Numbered from the stretch's first letter, positions 44,415 through 54,597 are shown. The stretch: DNA of 64,000 nucleotides from Phycisphaeraceae bacterium (GCA_020851465.1 JADZCR010000005.1:186001-250000), one strand, 5' to 3'. Numbers and translations are program-made. The notes: generated from the sequence alone by a model not told the origin.

Positions 44415-46544
44415 TTACTGCTTTTTCTCGCCTTCTTCTTTGATTGCCGATTTGCGAGATAGCTTTACGCGGCCCTGGTCGTCGATGAGGATCACTTTTA
44501 CGCGGATCACATCACCGAGCTTCACGACGTCGCCAACTCGTTCGACAAATCCGTCTGCCAGCTCAGAAATATGGCATAGGCCATCCTGTCCGGGGATCAC
44601 TTCCACGAAGGCACCGAAATCTTTGATAGAGCTTACGCGACCGGAATAAATCTGGCCGACTTTTACCTCGGCACAAAGTTTTTCCACCTCTTCAAGCGCA
44701 CGCTCAGCTTTACCTTCGCCGACACCGGAGATAAAGACTGTGCCGTCTTCTTCAACCTCGATGATGGCACCAGTCGCTTCCTGAATGGCGCGGATGGTCT
44801 TGCCGCCTGGGCCGATGAGTTTTCCGATTTTTTCGGGATGAATATGTGTGCTGAGAATGCGCGGAGCGTACTTGCTGATGGTCTCGCGCGGTTGAGGGAT
44901 GGCATCCTCAATCATGTCGATGATCTGAAGGCGGTTTGTTCTGGCGAGTTCGAATGTTTTTCGGATCTGATCGATGCTCAGACCTCTAATTTTCAGGTCG
45001 AGCTGGATGGCAGTGATACCGTCTCGCGTGCCTGTGACTTTGAAGTCCATATCGCCGAAGTGATCTTCTTCGCCTTGAATGTCGGTGAGAAAAACTTCGC
45101 GACCGCCCTCACTGATTAACCCGATGGAGATGCCGGCAACGGCGGCACCAATGGGGACGCCAGCATCCATCAGGGCGAGTGTTCCGCCGCACGCCGATGC
45201 CATCGATGATGAACCGTTGGATTCAAGGATGTCGCTAACAAGCCGTACGGTATAGGGGAATACATCGACGGGAGGGAGGATCGGTTGCAGTGCTCGCTGG
45301 GCGAGCATGCCATGGCCAATCTCTCGCCGACCTGGTCCTGTAATACGCTTGGCTTCACCCACAGAGAATGGCGGGAAGTTGTAGTGGAGATAAAACTTCT
45401 CCGCATATTCATCACCCAGGCCGTCCACGATCTGTTCGTCTTTCTTCGTACCGAGTGTGAGCGTGACCAGTGCCTGTGTTTCGCCGCGAGTAAAGAGTGC
45501 CGAGCCATGGACTCGCGGCAGGACGCCGACTTCGCAGGTAATTTTACGTAGCTCGTCGAATTTACGGCCATCAGTGCGCGTGCCGGAGAGAATGACCTCG
45601 CGGGTAATTTTTTCTTCGAGATCAGCGATCGCGAGCTTGGCGTCCTTGACTCGCTGCTCGTAACGCTTGATCTCCGCGACACTGGCAGAGTCACCGGGCT
45701 TGGGAAACTCAGTTTCGAGGAATACCTTTTTGGCTTTGTCAACGGCTTCGTAGCGTTCGAGCTTGAGACCGCCGGATGTTTTGGCGGCTTTGAGCGGTCC
45801 GGTCAGTTTCGCGTTGACGATTGAGACAACGTCAGCAGCAGGAAGCTGAAGATCACAGACTTTAGCCTTACCCGCCTTGGCAGCGAGTTCATCAATTTTC
45901 CCGACGATTTGCTTGATGTAGCCATAACCGAACTCAATAGCGGAGGCGACAATATCTTCAGCTAATTCATGCGCACCGACTTCGATCATGTTGAGGCCAT
46001 CTTTGTGGCCGCAGAGCAGCATGTCGAGATCGGAATATTCATTCTGTGCGGCGGTAGGCATGATGACGAACTTGCCATCCACGCGACCGACACGGACATT
46101 GCCAACCGGCCCCTCAAAGGGCAGAGTGCTCACCGCCAGTGCGGCGGACGCTGCGATACCGGCGAGGACATCAGGCTCATTCTGACCATCCGCAGCCAGC
46201 ACCCAGCATTGGATTTGCACTTCGTCGAAGAATCCCTTGGGGAACAGCGGCCGAATCGGTCGGTCGATGTTCCGCATGGTCAAAGTCTCCTTCTGGTTTG
46301 GAGACCCTTCACGTTTGCGGAATCCACCGGGGAACTTTCCTGCTGCGCTGAGCCGCTCACGGTAATCGACTGTGAGCGGGAAGAAGTCGATGCCCTCTCG
46401 TGGAGCAGCACGAACGACCGTGCCAAGTACAACCGTTTCGCCGTATTGAACGACGACTGCACCGTCAGCCTGTTTTGCCAGTTTGCCCGTCTCGATGCTC
46501 AGCGTGCGTCCGCCCAGCTCCATCTCTACGCGTGTGACTGCCAT
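44415..46544 (-). CDS. pnp: Polynucleotide phosphorylase
   Basis: PNPase is a 3'-5' phosphorolytic exoribonuclease, a trimer in the RNA degradosome. Two RNase PH domains are present: the first from residue 10, with VQYGETVVLGTV, DFFPLTVDYRERLSAAGKFP and RDIDR-like MRNIDRPIRPLFP; the second near residue 330, with ARGETQALVTLTLG and LESNGSSSMASACGG. A KH domain follows (IGKLIGPGGKTIRAI), then an S1 domain (YSGRVSSIKDFGAFVEVIPG) with a short basic tail. The length of 709 aa is normal. ATG 46542-46544 follows an AGGAAATG-type site. Confidence 0.97.
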   Translation of the reverse strand: MAVTRVEMELGGRTLSIETGKLAKQADGAVVVQYGETVVLGTVVRAAPREGIDFFPLTVDYRERLSAAGKFPGGFRKREGSPNQKETLTMRNIDRPIRPLFPKGFFDEVQIQCWVLAADGQNEPDVLAGIAASAALAVSTLPFEGPVGNVRVGRVDGKFVIMPTAAQNEYSDLDMLLCGHKDGLNMIEVGAHELAEDIVASAIEFGYGYIKQIVGKIDELAAKAGKAKVCDLQLPAADVVSIVNAKLTGPLKAAKTSGGLKLERYEAVDKAKKVFLETEFPKPGDSASVAEIKRYEQRVKDAKLAIADLEEKITREVILSGTRTDGRKFDELRKITCEVGVLPRVHGSALFTRGETQALVTLTLGTKKDEQIVDGLGDEYAEKFYLHYNFPPFSVGEAKRITGPGRREIGHGMLAQRALQPILPPVDVFPYTVRLVSDILESNGSSSMASACGGTLALMDAGVPIGAAVAGISIGLISEGGREVFLTDIQGEEDHFGDMDFKVTGTRDGITAIQLDLKIRGLSIDQIRKTFELARTNRLQIIDMIEDAIPQPRETISKYAPRILSTHIHPEKIGKLIGPGGKTIRAIQEATGAIIEVEEDGTVFISGVGEGKAERALEEVEKLCAEVKVGQIYSGRVSSIKDFGAFVEVIPGQDGLCHISELADGFVERVGDVVKLGDVIRVKVILIDDQGRVKLSRKSAIKEEGEKKQ

Positions 46545-46742
46545 TCTGCATTTCCTTTATGTGTGCGGTGGGAGAAGAACAGGAGCGGTGCGCTCCATGT
46601 GAAAGACGCGGGTTTACCCCGCATGGCCGCCTCAACATTGGAAGCAGAAGACAGAAGGCTTAACGCACCTTACGTGTCGCCGGTGCGCCGAGCCCACTGC
46701 CATCCGCTTCTTCCCCATATGGGGCCAGAGGCGGCCTGACGA

Positions 46743-47012
46743 TTACTTACGCAGGCCCAGACGGCCGATCAGTTCCTGATACTTCGGGCGGTCGGCCTCA
46801 GCGAGGTACTGGAGCAGGCGGTTGCGCTTGCTCACCATGATCAACAACCCGCGTCGCGATGCGTAGTCGTGCTTGTGGTCACGCAGGTGCTCGGTGAGAC
46901 TGGTGATCCGCTCTGTCAGGAGGGCGACCTGAACTTCAGGCGATCCCGAATCGGTCTCGCCACGGCGGTAGTTGTGAATGATGCTTTGCTTCTTTTCTGC
47001 GGAAATCGTCAT
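46743..47012 (-). CDS. rpsO: 30S ribosomal protein S15
   Basis: An 89-aa protein that binds 16S rRNA at the central domain. The N-terminus, then [38 protein letters not shown] and [12 protein letters not shown] match the family throughout. AGGAAAG precedes ATG 47010-47012. The arrangement rpsO then pnp on one strand is the classic autoregulated pair; a 198-base gap between them may hold a processing or regulatory site, but none is certain. Confidence 0.97.
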   Translation of the reverse strand: MTISAEKKQSIIHNYRRGETDSGSPEVQVALLTERITSLTEHLRDHKHDYASRRGLLIMVSKRNRLLQYLAEADRPKYQELIGRLGLRK

Positions 47013-47308
47013 TGCTCAATTCTTTCCTGATCTCGCAAATCGTGTAGACCTGCGAGAAACGCTTGATCGTTCGTCCGTCATTGATTTTGAGCCACATATC
47101 GTAACAACTGCCGAGAATTATGGCAAAGCGTCCCAATGCGATTTCTCTGCAGCCGTGCTTGTAGGCACAACCCATCTAAACCAAGCGATCATTTCTCTGG
47201 CGGATCGGAGGAAGAGACGTGTAAATCATTAGTAAAACAAATATTACAACTATTTAACATTCGCTAGTGATCTGGACAATACGGTTACGCTCATGACACT
47301 AAGGCAAG

Positions 47309-47962
47309 TCAGCGCGGACGGTCAGCCGCGAACACCATTGATTTCCATAGATACGGATAGCGACCGGCACCGGCAAACTGAAGATTGACAAAACCGGCTT
47401 CCTTGAGCAGATAACCGAGTGTTTGCCGGCTCCAGAGTTTGATGTGACCTCCATCCCAGAGAGGCGATGCGTGGCGGTCCCACAGGTTCCCCAGACTCAG
47501 AACGAGATTTTTCAGGTAGCCGTGGTAAGGCGTTGAGCAAATCAATCGGCCGCCTGGTTTCAGTGCCTGGTAACACGCAGACGCCCAAATTCGAGGCAGA
47601 TAAACATGCTCGATGACTTCCATACTCATCACGACGTCAAACGGAGATTCTCCTAACTGAGGCAGTGGGTCAGACGACGCTTCCATCACCTCGAATCGAG
47701 CTGAGGGGTACGCCTCGCGGGCAATAGTGATCCCTTCATTGGAAGGATCGATGCCAACGACGCTAAATCCTCTTGACACCATTTCTCCCGCCCAGAATCC
47801 ATTGCCGCAACCGATGTCCAAAACCCGAAGGCCAGGAGTAGCTGCGGGCAGAAACTTATCAATAGGTTGCTGCAGGTAAGAAACAGTGTGTGAACGGAAA
47901 TTGCGTCTGTGGCCGAACTCTGGCACACGTACACCTGATTGATTTGCGGTTTCATTTGACAT
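47309..47962 (-). CDS. Class I SAM-dependent methyltransferase
   Basis: A 217-aa UbiG/methyltransferase-11-like protein. Motif I is VLDIGCGNGFWAGEM, motif II is VVGIDPS, and motif III covers FDVVMSMEVIEHVYLP, with LKPGGRLICSTPYHGYLKN after it. The C-terminal LWSRQTLGYLLKEAGF is typical of small-molecule or glycan methyltransferases. It lies 296 bases downstream of rpsO's coding start on the other side and near the double glycosyltransferase, so a surface-polysaccharide substrate is possible (inference). Confidence 0.87.
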   Translation of the reverse strand: MSNETANQSGVRVPEFGHRRNFRSHTVSYLQQPIDKFLPAATPGLRVLDIGCGNGFWAGEMVSRGFSVVGIDPSNEGITIAREAYPSARFEVMEASSDPLPQLGESPFDVVMSMEVIEHVYLPRIWASACYQALKPGGRLICSTPYHGYLKNLVLSLGNLWDRHASPLWDGGHIKLWSRQTLGYLLKEAGFVNLQFAGAGRYPYLWKSMVFAADRPR

Positions 47963-48260
47963 GGATGGAAAGCCCCGGATCCCAAAAGGGCAATGAACTG
48001 AGTCAATAGGATAACAGGCTGATTGCTCGGGAAAGATATTTTTTACACGAACACCTTCCTTAATGACATGCTGACGATGCTATCCAACAGGGAGTCTGTT
48101 TGGAGTTAACGCTTAAAAGAGTGGCGGTTCGTTGATTGATAAAAAATGGTTGGGAGGCTGGCGCAATCAGGCAGACGCCTTCGACGTCTTGTGATTAGCG
48201 ATTGCGTTCTAAATCTTTCAGTGATCAAGAAATTCAGAGAAAAGTCCTCTCAGGTTTAAT

Positions 48261-50273
48261 TTACTTTCCTGCATCGGGTTTTACAGAGGTTGTTACGCTC
48301 ATTTGGGTGGAAGGTAGATTAGGAGTTCGCGAATCGCATTTTTTCATTTCGTGATATTTCGCAATGGAAATGAACTCATACCATCCCATCAGTCGAGACA
48401 TTACATAGCCGGAATATCCATCCAGAAATCCACGTTTGAGAATATAACTGTAAAGAAAACGAAGGGTTGGTCGGAATGGAAGGTGTCGCACGACCTTTTT
48501 GATCCATCGTCGTCGCTCGATGGGGCCGCCTAAAATCGAAGCCTGTACGGAACCCAGACGATCCTCACCCATAACATAGGCTTCCCAATTGGAATACCGA
48601 TTGTGTTTATCAATCCAGGTAGCCAGATTAGGATAGGCGTAATGAAGGAAATCTCCTTCAAGATATCCAGCTTGGCCTGTTGTCAGGACAATATGTTCGT
48701 GTACTTCGTTATCTCCTGAACTAGTATCACCAAGCGCACCAATCCGCTCATATCGTCCAACGCGGTGCCGGAATAAACGTATGTTATAGCTGGGATAGTA
48801 TCCACATCCTTTGATCCAGGTTCCCATGAACATGAACCGTCGATTCAGCCAATAGCCGTCCCCACATCCATCCTTGCGTCTGTTTTCAGAGGGCTGATTG
48901 ACGACCACGCGACGTATCTCTTCCGCCAGCTTTGGCATCATGATTTCGTCAGCGTCGAGGATCAGTACCCATTCATTTTTCCAGCGTACCGTATCCAGAG
49001 CCCAGTTCTTTTTCTTCGGCCAACCATTGGAACTATAGGTGAAGCAGTACACGTCAGCCCCCATGGACTGTGCCAGCGGTACCGTCAGATCGGTGGAGTG
49101 ACTATCCACCACAACAATCTCGCTGGCCCACATGACGTGTCGCAGACATTCGACAATGTTGCGTTCTTCGTTTTTTACCGGGATGAGAACAGATACCGGA
49201 ACGCTGCCCCGCGAAGGCCACTGGCCGACAGGCGGGCGATCAGGCTGCGTCAGATGGACCATCGCATCGGCACGTGAATCACGAGGCATGGGGCGACTCG
49301 GATCCGAGTCAACCGAAACCGACTCCGGCGATGGAGTCTGCTTGATTTGAGGTAAAGGCTGAGGAGCCTGCAGGGGTTCTGTGCGCGGAGGGCTTCCTTC
49401 CGGTTGAGCTAATGATGAGTGCGTTGGGACTTGAGCAGAGGGAGAGGTTACACCTCGCTTGAGAGCCTTGAGCTTCACCGACACCATATAATCATACATA
49501 CTGATGAACTTACAGAACTCATAGCCGGCTCGGCCGTCAAGTATTCCCATTCGAAGCACGTACATATAAAAAAAACGCCATAGCGGGGTCCCCGGAATAT
49601 GAGGGATCAGATGGCGTTTCATCCATCGATTACGTCTTGTTTGTGCAGAGATATTCGGCGTCAGGGAAATATCTGAATGAGTCACAATGTCGCGATAAAT
49701 CGACCTCGCTTCCAGTGTGGAATAGCGATTATGCTTTGCAATAAAGTGTTCTAATCCACGGCGATCGTTATGCAACATAGGCTCAGAGATATATCCCAAC
49801 GGATTATCAATGATAATATGTTCATGTACCTCACGATCTTCATAAACACCAAGCCCTCGCTTGAAAAGCCGAAGATTCCAACTGGGAAAGTAGCCGCAGT
49901 GATGGATTGGCTTGTTAAGAAAGTACGTTAGTCTGTTGATGAAAAATCCATTTTCCACTACGGAGTCAACAGGCTTGGATGTGATCTGGGTGATCTGCGT
50001 GCGTAAGCGATTCGTGATGACTTCATCCGCATCGATGATGAAGGTCCACGGAGAGGTAAGCGGTAGATTGGCTAAACCCCAGTTTTTTTGCTTGGCATAA
50101 CCGGGCCAATTGTGATGAATGACTTCTGCACCATATGAACGGGCAATGTCCTGAGTTCCGTCCGTCGAATCACTGTCAACAACAAATATTTTATTTGTCC
50201 ATCCCTGCAATGCGGAGAGACAATGCGGCAGATTAATCGCCTCGTTGTAGGTGATAATCATGACGTCAATCAT
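48261..50273 (-). CDS. Tandem fusion of two family 2 glycosyltransferases
   Basis: A 670-aa protein made of two similar WaaE-type GT2 domains. The first (residues 1-275) begins VMIITYNEAINLPHCLSALQ and has a metal motif IIDADEVI. The second (about 365-650) begins VSVLIPVKNEERNIVECLRH and has ILDADEIM. Both end with the same helix-rich C-terminal signature (GILDGRAGYEFC and GFLDGYSGYVMS), which shows internal duplication. A Pro/Ser/Gln-rich linker of about 85 residues joins them. It is probably cytoplasmic, adding sugars to lipid A core or another glycan. It lies downstream of lpxA on the same strand, 160 bases away. Confidence 0.85.
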   Translation of the reverse strand: MIDVMIITYNEAINLPHCLSALQGWTNKIFVVDSDSTDGTQDIARSYGAEVIHHNWPGYAKQKNWGLANLPLTSPWTFIIDADEVITNRLRTQITQITSKPVDSVVENGFFINRLTYFLNKPIHHCGYFPSWNLRLFKRGLGVYEDREVHEHIIIDNPLGYISEPMLHNDRRGLEHFIAKHNRYSTLEARSIYRDIVTHSDISLTPNISAQTRRNRWMKRHLIPHIPGTPLWRFFYMYVLRMGILDGRAGYEFCKFISMYDYMVSVKLKALKRGVTSPSAQVPTHSSLAQPEGSPPRTEPLQAPQPLPQIKQTPSPESVSVDSDPSRPMPRDSRADAMVHLTQPDRPPVGQWPSRGSVPVSVLIPVKNEERNIVECLRHVMWASEIVVVDSHSTDLTVPLAQSMGADVYCFTYSSNGWPKKKNWALDTVRWKNEWVLILDADEIMMPKLAEEIRRVVVNQPSENRRKDGCGDGYWLNRRFMFMGTWIKGCGYYPSYNIRLFRHRVGRYERIGALGDTSSGDNEVHEHIVLTTGQAGYLEGDFLHYAYPNLATWIDKHNRYSNWEAYVMGEDRLGSVQASILGGPIERRRWIKKVVRHLPFRPTLRFLYSYILKRGFLDGYSGYVMSRLMGWYEFISIAKYHEMKKCDSRTPNLPSTQMSVTTSVKPDAGK

Positions 50274-50433
50274 GCGGCGAAATCTCCCAGTCGTTGACTC
50301 TCCGCAACACTATTAATAACGAGAGAATCCAAGTACCACGAAAAAAATCACACCACTCCAAAGCGGTGTTCAAATACATCATCGCTGGTGATCCACATAA
50401 CGTCACGGGTCGCAATAATGGTGATACTAGATC

Positions 50434-51300
50434 CTATCGTGTGCTGGATGCGCCTTTGCGTCGATCATCGCGACGCTTGCCCTCGAGATACCTGCCAAAA
50501 ACGCCTGCCGTACTGCGTTCAACAGCATCGACGAAAATGTTGACGCATTCATAACTTCCGTATTGTCTGCGTAGAGCAGCAAGTCTTTCCTCAATGCTCC
50601 CGCGGGAATCGCTTTCACCTTCACCCAGGCGGCGATTCTGCCGGTAAACCCGTCGGAAGCAGTCCCTGATTGCGTCGATGGATTGCGGTGTGAATCCATG
50701 ACGCTCCATGCCTATGAAATTGGGTTGGCGTACCGCCGCTGGATCACCTTCGACAAGCATGAATGGCGGCACATCATGCACGACCCGTGACATACCTCCG
50801 GTGTAGGAGTATTGCCCGACCGTCACGAAATGGTGTACCCCGGTGACGCCTGCGATGTTGGCGTGGTCTTCGACACGGACGTGACCGGATAGCCCCACGT
50901 TATTGGCGATCAGCACATGGCTTCCGATTTCACAGTCATGAGCGATGTGGGCACCAGCCATGATGAGGTTTTGACTACCGACTCGCGTAACACCGCCGCC
51001 GTTTTGTGTGCCAAGGTGCATCGTGACCAGTTCACGAATCTGGTTGCGGTCACCGATGATGAGCTGCGCATCCTCTCCGCGAAATTTGAGATCCTGAGGA
51101 TCTGCACCAAGTACAGCTTGTGGCCAGATGACGTTCCCCGCACCAATGGTCGTACAACCAAGTACCGAAACATGGCTCACCAGCCGAGTACCTTCGCCGA
51201 TACAGACATTGGCTCCGACGTAGCAAAGCGGGCCGACGACAACATCGGCGGCGAGCTTTGCGCCAGCTTCGATGACAGATGATGGATGGATCGTGGGCAT
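50434..51300 (-). CDS. lpxA: Acyl-ACP--UDP-N-acetylglucosamine O-acyltransferase
   Basis: It catalyses the first step of lipid A synthesis, 3-O-acylation of UDP-GlcNAc. The left-handed beta-helix shows hexapeptide repeats throughout residues 1-185. The catalytic His lies in MAGAHIAHDCEIG, and NLIMAGAHIAHDC and HHFVTVGQYSYTGG are the typical signatures. The C-terminal helical part contains GFTPQSIDAIRDCFRRVYR. At 288 aa it is slightly longer than E. coli LpxA (262). ATG 51298-51300 gives MPTIHPSSVIEAGAKL, the family N-terminus. It is in the bamA-skp-lpxD-lpxC/fabZ-lpxA order. Confidence 0.96.
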   Translation of the reverse strand: MPTIHPSSVIEAGAKLAADVVVGPLCYVGANVCIGEGTRLVSHVSVLGCTTIGAGNVIWPQAVLGADPQDLKFRGEDAQLIIGDRNQIRELVTMHLGTQNGGGVTRVGSQNLIMAGAHIAHDCEIGSHVLIANNVGLSGHVRVEDHANIAGVTGVHHFVTVGQYSYTGGMSRVVHDVPPFMLVEGDPAAVRQPNFIGMERHGFTPQSIDAIRDCFRRVYRQNRRLGEGESDSRGSIEERLAALRRQYGSYECVNIFVDAVERSTAGVFGRYLEGKRRDDRRKGASSTR

Positions 51301-51399
51301 TCGCGATGGTCGGTGGCCGTTTGTCGATGATCGATGGGTTTTGATTGTGATGCTATTGAGTCACCATCGTTATCAATCATGGGTGGTCGGCTACCCCTT

Positions 51400-52710
51400 T
51401 CATGTCTCTTCCTGGTCCACCACAATAAATTTCACTTCTGCTTCCGCGGCTAATTCTTCGGCCACATAGGCACGACAACGCATATGAGCCGTCCGGCTGC
51501 GAATTCTCACGGCCTCGGCCTCAAGCATAAGTTGATCGCCTGGTGTCACCGGACGGCGCAGCTTCACACGATCGAGCGAGAGCAGCACGGCAAGCTTGCC
51601 CGCATAGTCTGCATGCCGCGCCATCAACACACCCGAGAGTTGTGCCATCGCTTCTACGATAAGCACTCCCGGCATGATCGGCGTGCCGGGGTAATGGCCC
51701 TGAAAGAATGGCTCGTTAATCGTTACGTTCTTGATTCCCAGCACGCGGCGATCATCATCAATCTCCACCACGCGATCTACCAGCAGCATTGGGTAGCGGT
51801 GGGGCAAAATCTTGATCAGTTTGCGAACATCAAGCACCTCACGATGCAGAGCCAGCTCATGTCGATCACGACCGCGATATTGCCGAATCATCCGGCGGAC
51901 TAAAGCCTGATTGAGCCAGTGTCCTGATTTATGGGCGATGATCCTTCCCTGGATAGGTGCTCCCAGAAGCGAGAGATCGCCGATCAGGTCGAGCACCTTG
52001 TGGCGAGCAGGCTCGTTGGAGAAACGAAACGAATTGCCGCCGATAGGCCCGTGGCTATCGATGACTAGCACGTCCATTGCGGTCAGGTGCGTGCCGAGTC
52101 CTGCCTCGCGCAGTGCCGTTGCTTCGGATTCGAGTACGAAGGTTCGTGCAGGGGCGATGTCTTTCTCGTAATTGCCTTTATTAAAGTCAAAAACAGCCAG
52201 TTGCCGTCCGATCACGGGATGGTCGCCGTAATTCAGGTCGTACATAGCTTGCATACGTGGCTGGTCAGACGGCACGGCGGCAACCATCGCGTCGTCATGT
52301 TGAACAATAATTGGCTCGGTGACGACAAAATACTTCCGTGGCACATCACTGATGACAAGGCCGGCTTCTTTCAATGCGTTGAAGTAGGGAAGGGATGATC
52401 CATCCATTCCCGGTAGTTCAGGGCCGCTGATTTCGATGATGAGGTTGTCGATCCCCAGACCTGCAACAGCACTGAGGCAGTGTTCGCAGGTTTCTATGGA
52501 GGCGGCCGCGTTACGGAGGGTGGTGCGGCGAGCGCGTTTGAGCACGTAATTCACCAATGCCGGCACGGGCGTATTACCCAGATCGGTACGGATGAAAATG
52601 ACGCCATGATTCACCGGCGCTGGGCGGAAGGTGACCGTCGCGGGCGTGCCGGTAAAGAGGCCGCGCCCTGAGAGAGAAGTTGACTTGGCGATGGTGTTCT
52701 GGAGTTCCAT
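51400..52710 (-). CDS. lpxC/fabZ: Bifunctional UDP-3-O-acyl-GlcNAc deacetylase / 3-hydroxyacyl-ACP dehydratase
   Basis: A 436-aa fusion. The N-terminal LpxC deacetylase (1-285) has zinc ligands His in CEHCLSAVAGLG and His/Asp in ARHKVLDLIGDL, and the catalytic His in IAHKSGHWLN. It removes acetate from UDP-3-O-acyl-GlcNAc, the committed step of lipid A. The C-terminal FabZ (about 290-436) has LPHRYPMLLVDRV and the His/Glu active site GHYPGTPIMPGVLIVEAMAQ. It dehydrates 3-hydroxyacyl-ACP, linking fatty acid supply to lipid A. Such fusions occur in Bacteroidetes, Chlorobi and planctomycetes. ATG 52708-52710 begins MELQNTIAKSTSLSG. Confidence 0.96.
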   Translation of the reverse strand: MELQNTIAKSTSLSGRGLFTGTPATVTFRPAPVNHGVIFIRTDLGNTPVPALVNYVLKRARRTTLRNAAASIETCEHCLSAVAGLGIDNLIIEISGPELPGMDGSSLPYFNALKEAGLVISDVPRKYFVVTEPIIVQHDDAMVAAVPSDQPRMQAMYDLNYGDHPVIGRQLAVFDFNKGNYEKDIAPARTFVLESEATALREAGLGTHLTAMDVLVIDSHGPIGGNSFRFSNEPARHKVLDLIGDLSLLGAPIQGRIIAHKSGHWLNQALVRRMIRQYRGRDRHELALHREVLDVRKLIKILPHRYPMLLVDRVVEIDDDRRVLGIKNVTINEPFFQGHYPGTPIMPGVLIVEAMAQLSGVLMARHADYAGKLAVLLSLDRVKLRRPVTPGDQLMLEAEAVRIRSRTAHMRCRAYVAEELAAEAEVKFIVVDQEET

Positions 52711-52779
52711 AGGGGGCTGAGCGCAGATACACAGGGTCCAGACAGAAGCATTCTTGATGCGTGTTCTGGAGTCTGAGAC

Positions 52780-53784
52780 CTATTTCTGCCGCATTAACTT
52801 AATCAATTCCGGCAGCTTCCGCATGGCGGCATATTCCCGCAACGCTTCACGATGCTCCCGTGCTGGATAGCCTGCAACGGTCTGGCCTTGGGCAACGTCT
52901 TCCATGACAGCGGCTGCACCGGCGATTTTTGCCCCAGCTCCGATTTTGACATGCTCACGGACGACCACGCATCCGCCGATCACCACGCCATCGCCTACAA
53001 CGACACTGCCCGCCAGGCTGGTATTGCCAGCGATGATGACCATGCGACCGATGACGCAGTTGTGAGCAATTTGACATAGATTGTCGATTTTCGATCCGTC
53101 ACCGATCACAGTTTGAGAAAATTTCGCACGGTCCACGCAGGTCGCCGCCCCGATTTCCACATCGTTACCGATGACCACGGTCCCGATCTGAGGAATCTTG
53201 ACGATGCTGCGCTTGTCAAGAGCAGGACGGTAGCCGAATCCGTCCGCACCAATCACAACATTTGGGTGAAAGATGACGCGATCGCCAATTGTGCATCGCT
53301 GACCGATGACTACACCGGGGTAGAGTTCACTAGCGGTGCCGATCACAGCATGGGCAAGAACCGTGACGTTGGGATGTAAGACCGTTTTCGCGCCGATTTT
53401 TACATGTTCACCCACGTAACAGTGCGGTCCGATGGCGACGTCAGCCTCAATGATCGCTGAAGGTTCAATGACCGCACTGGGGTGAATACCTACCGGACGA
53501 ATAATTTCCGGTGCGAAAAGCTCCAGAACAATCGCAATAGCCAGGTCAGCATCGGTTACGCGGATAGCTGCACGCTGCCCTGCATCAATCTGCACATCCT
53601 GGCCGATCAGCGCAGCTCCCGCACGGCTTGTTGGCCACGCTGGCGCATGCTTCGCATCACGGATAAAGGTGATCTGACTGGGAGTGGCAGCATCAAGCCT
53701 CTCCACGCCGGTGATTTCCACATCAGGCCGGCCGATAAGCTCACCGCCGACATGAGCCGCGATCTCTTTGGCCGTCAGTGACAT
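52780..53784 (-). CDS. lpxD: UDP-3-O-acylglucosamine N-acyltransferase
   Basis: It adds the N-linked acyl chain to UDP-3-O-acyl-glucosamine in lipid A synthesis. The N-terminal uridine-binding domain (LTAKEIAAHVGGEL, ITFIRDAKHAPA) is followed by a left-handed beta-helix with many isoleucine-rich hexapeptides (residues 100-290). The catalytic His is in CQIAHNCVIG, and GADGFGYRP is the LpxD signature. The C-terminal helix ends REYAAMRKLPELIKLMRQK. At 334 aa it has normal length. It starts at ATG 53782-53784, 52 bases after skp. Confidence 0.96.
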   Translation of the reverse strand: MSLTAKEIAAHVGGELIGRPDVEITGVERLDAATPSQITFIRDAKHAPAWPTSRAGAALIGQDVQIDAGQRAAIRVTDADLAIAIVLELFAPEIIRPVGIHPSAVIEPSAIIEADVAIGPHCYVGEHVKIGAKTVLHPNVTVLAHAVIGTASELYPGVVIGQRCTIGDRVIFHPNVVIGADGFGYRPALDKRSIVKIPQIGTVVIGNDVEIGAATCVDRAKFSQTVIGDGSKIDNLCQIAHNCVIGRMVIIAGNTSLAGSVVVGDGVVIGGCVVVREHVKIGAGAKIAGAAAVMEDVAQGQTVAGYPAREHREALREYAAMRKLPELIKLMRQK

Positions 53785-53836
53785 GGGCGTATCGGATGAT
53801 TGCGTTGGACTAGGGACAACAATGCCGCGGTACTAA

Positions 53837-54436
53837 TCACTTCTTGTTGACGTATTCGTTGTTCATGATCGTGATGACACGGGCGGTGATATCAAGGTCA
53901 GCTTTCGACCACAAGGCCACCCGAATCCCCTGATCATAGACTTGGCCGTTTCCAGCAGGTATGCGAACATTCTGCTGCTTTGGAAGCACAACGTCGTAGT
54001 TGTCAGTCTCGGCCAGCTTGCCTACCGCCGCCGCAACTTTGTTTTGTAACGCCTGGCCTTGCAGGCGATATTCGCGAGCCAGCGCGGCATTTTGCCACTG
54101 GTCCCAAGCCTGAAACTCAAAGGCTTCCCGTTCGAGAGATTCCTGAGCCTCTTTGTATTTCGCGGTGTTCTGGCCGAGTACCTCAAGGTCTCCTTTGAGT
54201 TGTTCGAGTTTTTTTTGTTTATCCATCCGCTCCTGCTGATACTTCTGCTGGCGTGTCTTGAGGTCGGCCTCGATCTGAACCTTTTCGGTGAGGTCAGACA
54301 AAATCTTCTCCATGTCCACGACAGCCACAGCCGTCGGACGTGCTTTCAATGCTTCAGCGGCTTGCGAACCCACAAATGCTCCTGCCGCGAGCACACCGAA
54401 CGCCGACGCGAAAACCCAGATGCGATGCTTAGTCAT
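53837..54436 (-). CDS. OmpH/Skp-family periplasmic chaperone
   Basis: Skp holds unfolded outer-membrane proteins for BAM. A signal peptide (MTKHRIWVFASAFGVLAAGA, then FVGSQAAEA) is followed by VAVVDMEKILSDLTEKVQIE and a long charged coiled coil (residues about 50-140), then a beta tail with NVRIPAGNGQVYDQGI. The arrangement bamA-skp-lpxD is typical. I chose ATG 54434-54436, which has GGAG at good spacing; the longer frame from 54520 has no such site and spoils the signal peptide. Confidence 0.88.
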   Translation of the reverse strand: MTKHRIWVFASAFGVLAAGAFVGSQAAEALKARPTAVAVVDMEKILSDLTEKVQIEADLKTRQQKYQQERMDKQKKLEQLKGDLEVLGQNTAKYKEAQESLEREAFEFQAWDQWQNAALAREYRLQGQALQNKVAAAVGKLAETDNYDVVLPKQQNVRIPAGNGQVYDQGIRVALWSKADLDITARVITIMNNEYVNKK

Positions 54437-54597
54437 GGTTAATCTCCGGAGAGTTTGATGCGGTTGATACGAGTCCGTTTTAACACGACGAGGGCAGTCG
54501 AGCAAAGGCAGGTAACACAAATCACTTATGCTGACACAGTTTTTTGAGTTTACTCGTTTGCTACGTGTGACCAGATGCCTCCCAAATCTATGTGATC

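Noticed and set aside
44182-44649. Plus-strand open frame at the end of pnp
   Set aside because: It runs antisense through the S1 domain of pnp and has no protein character before that.
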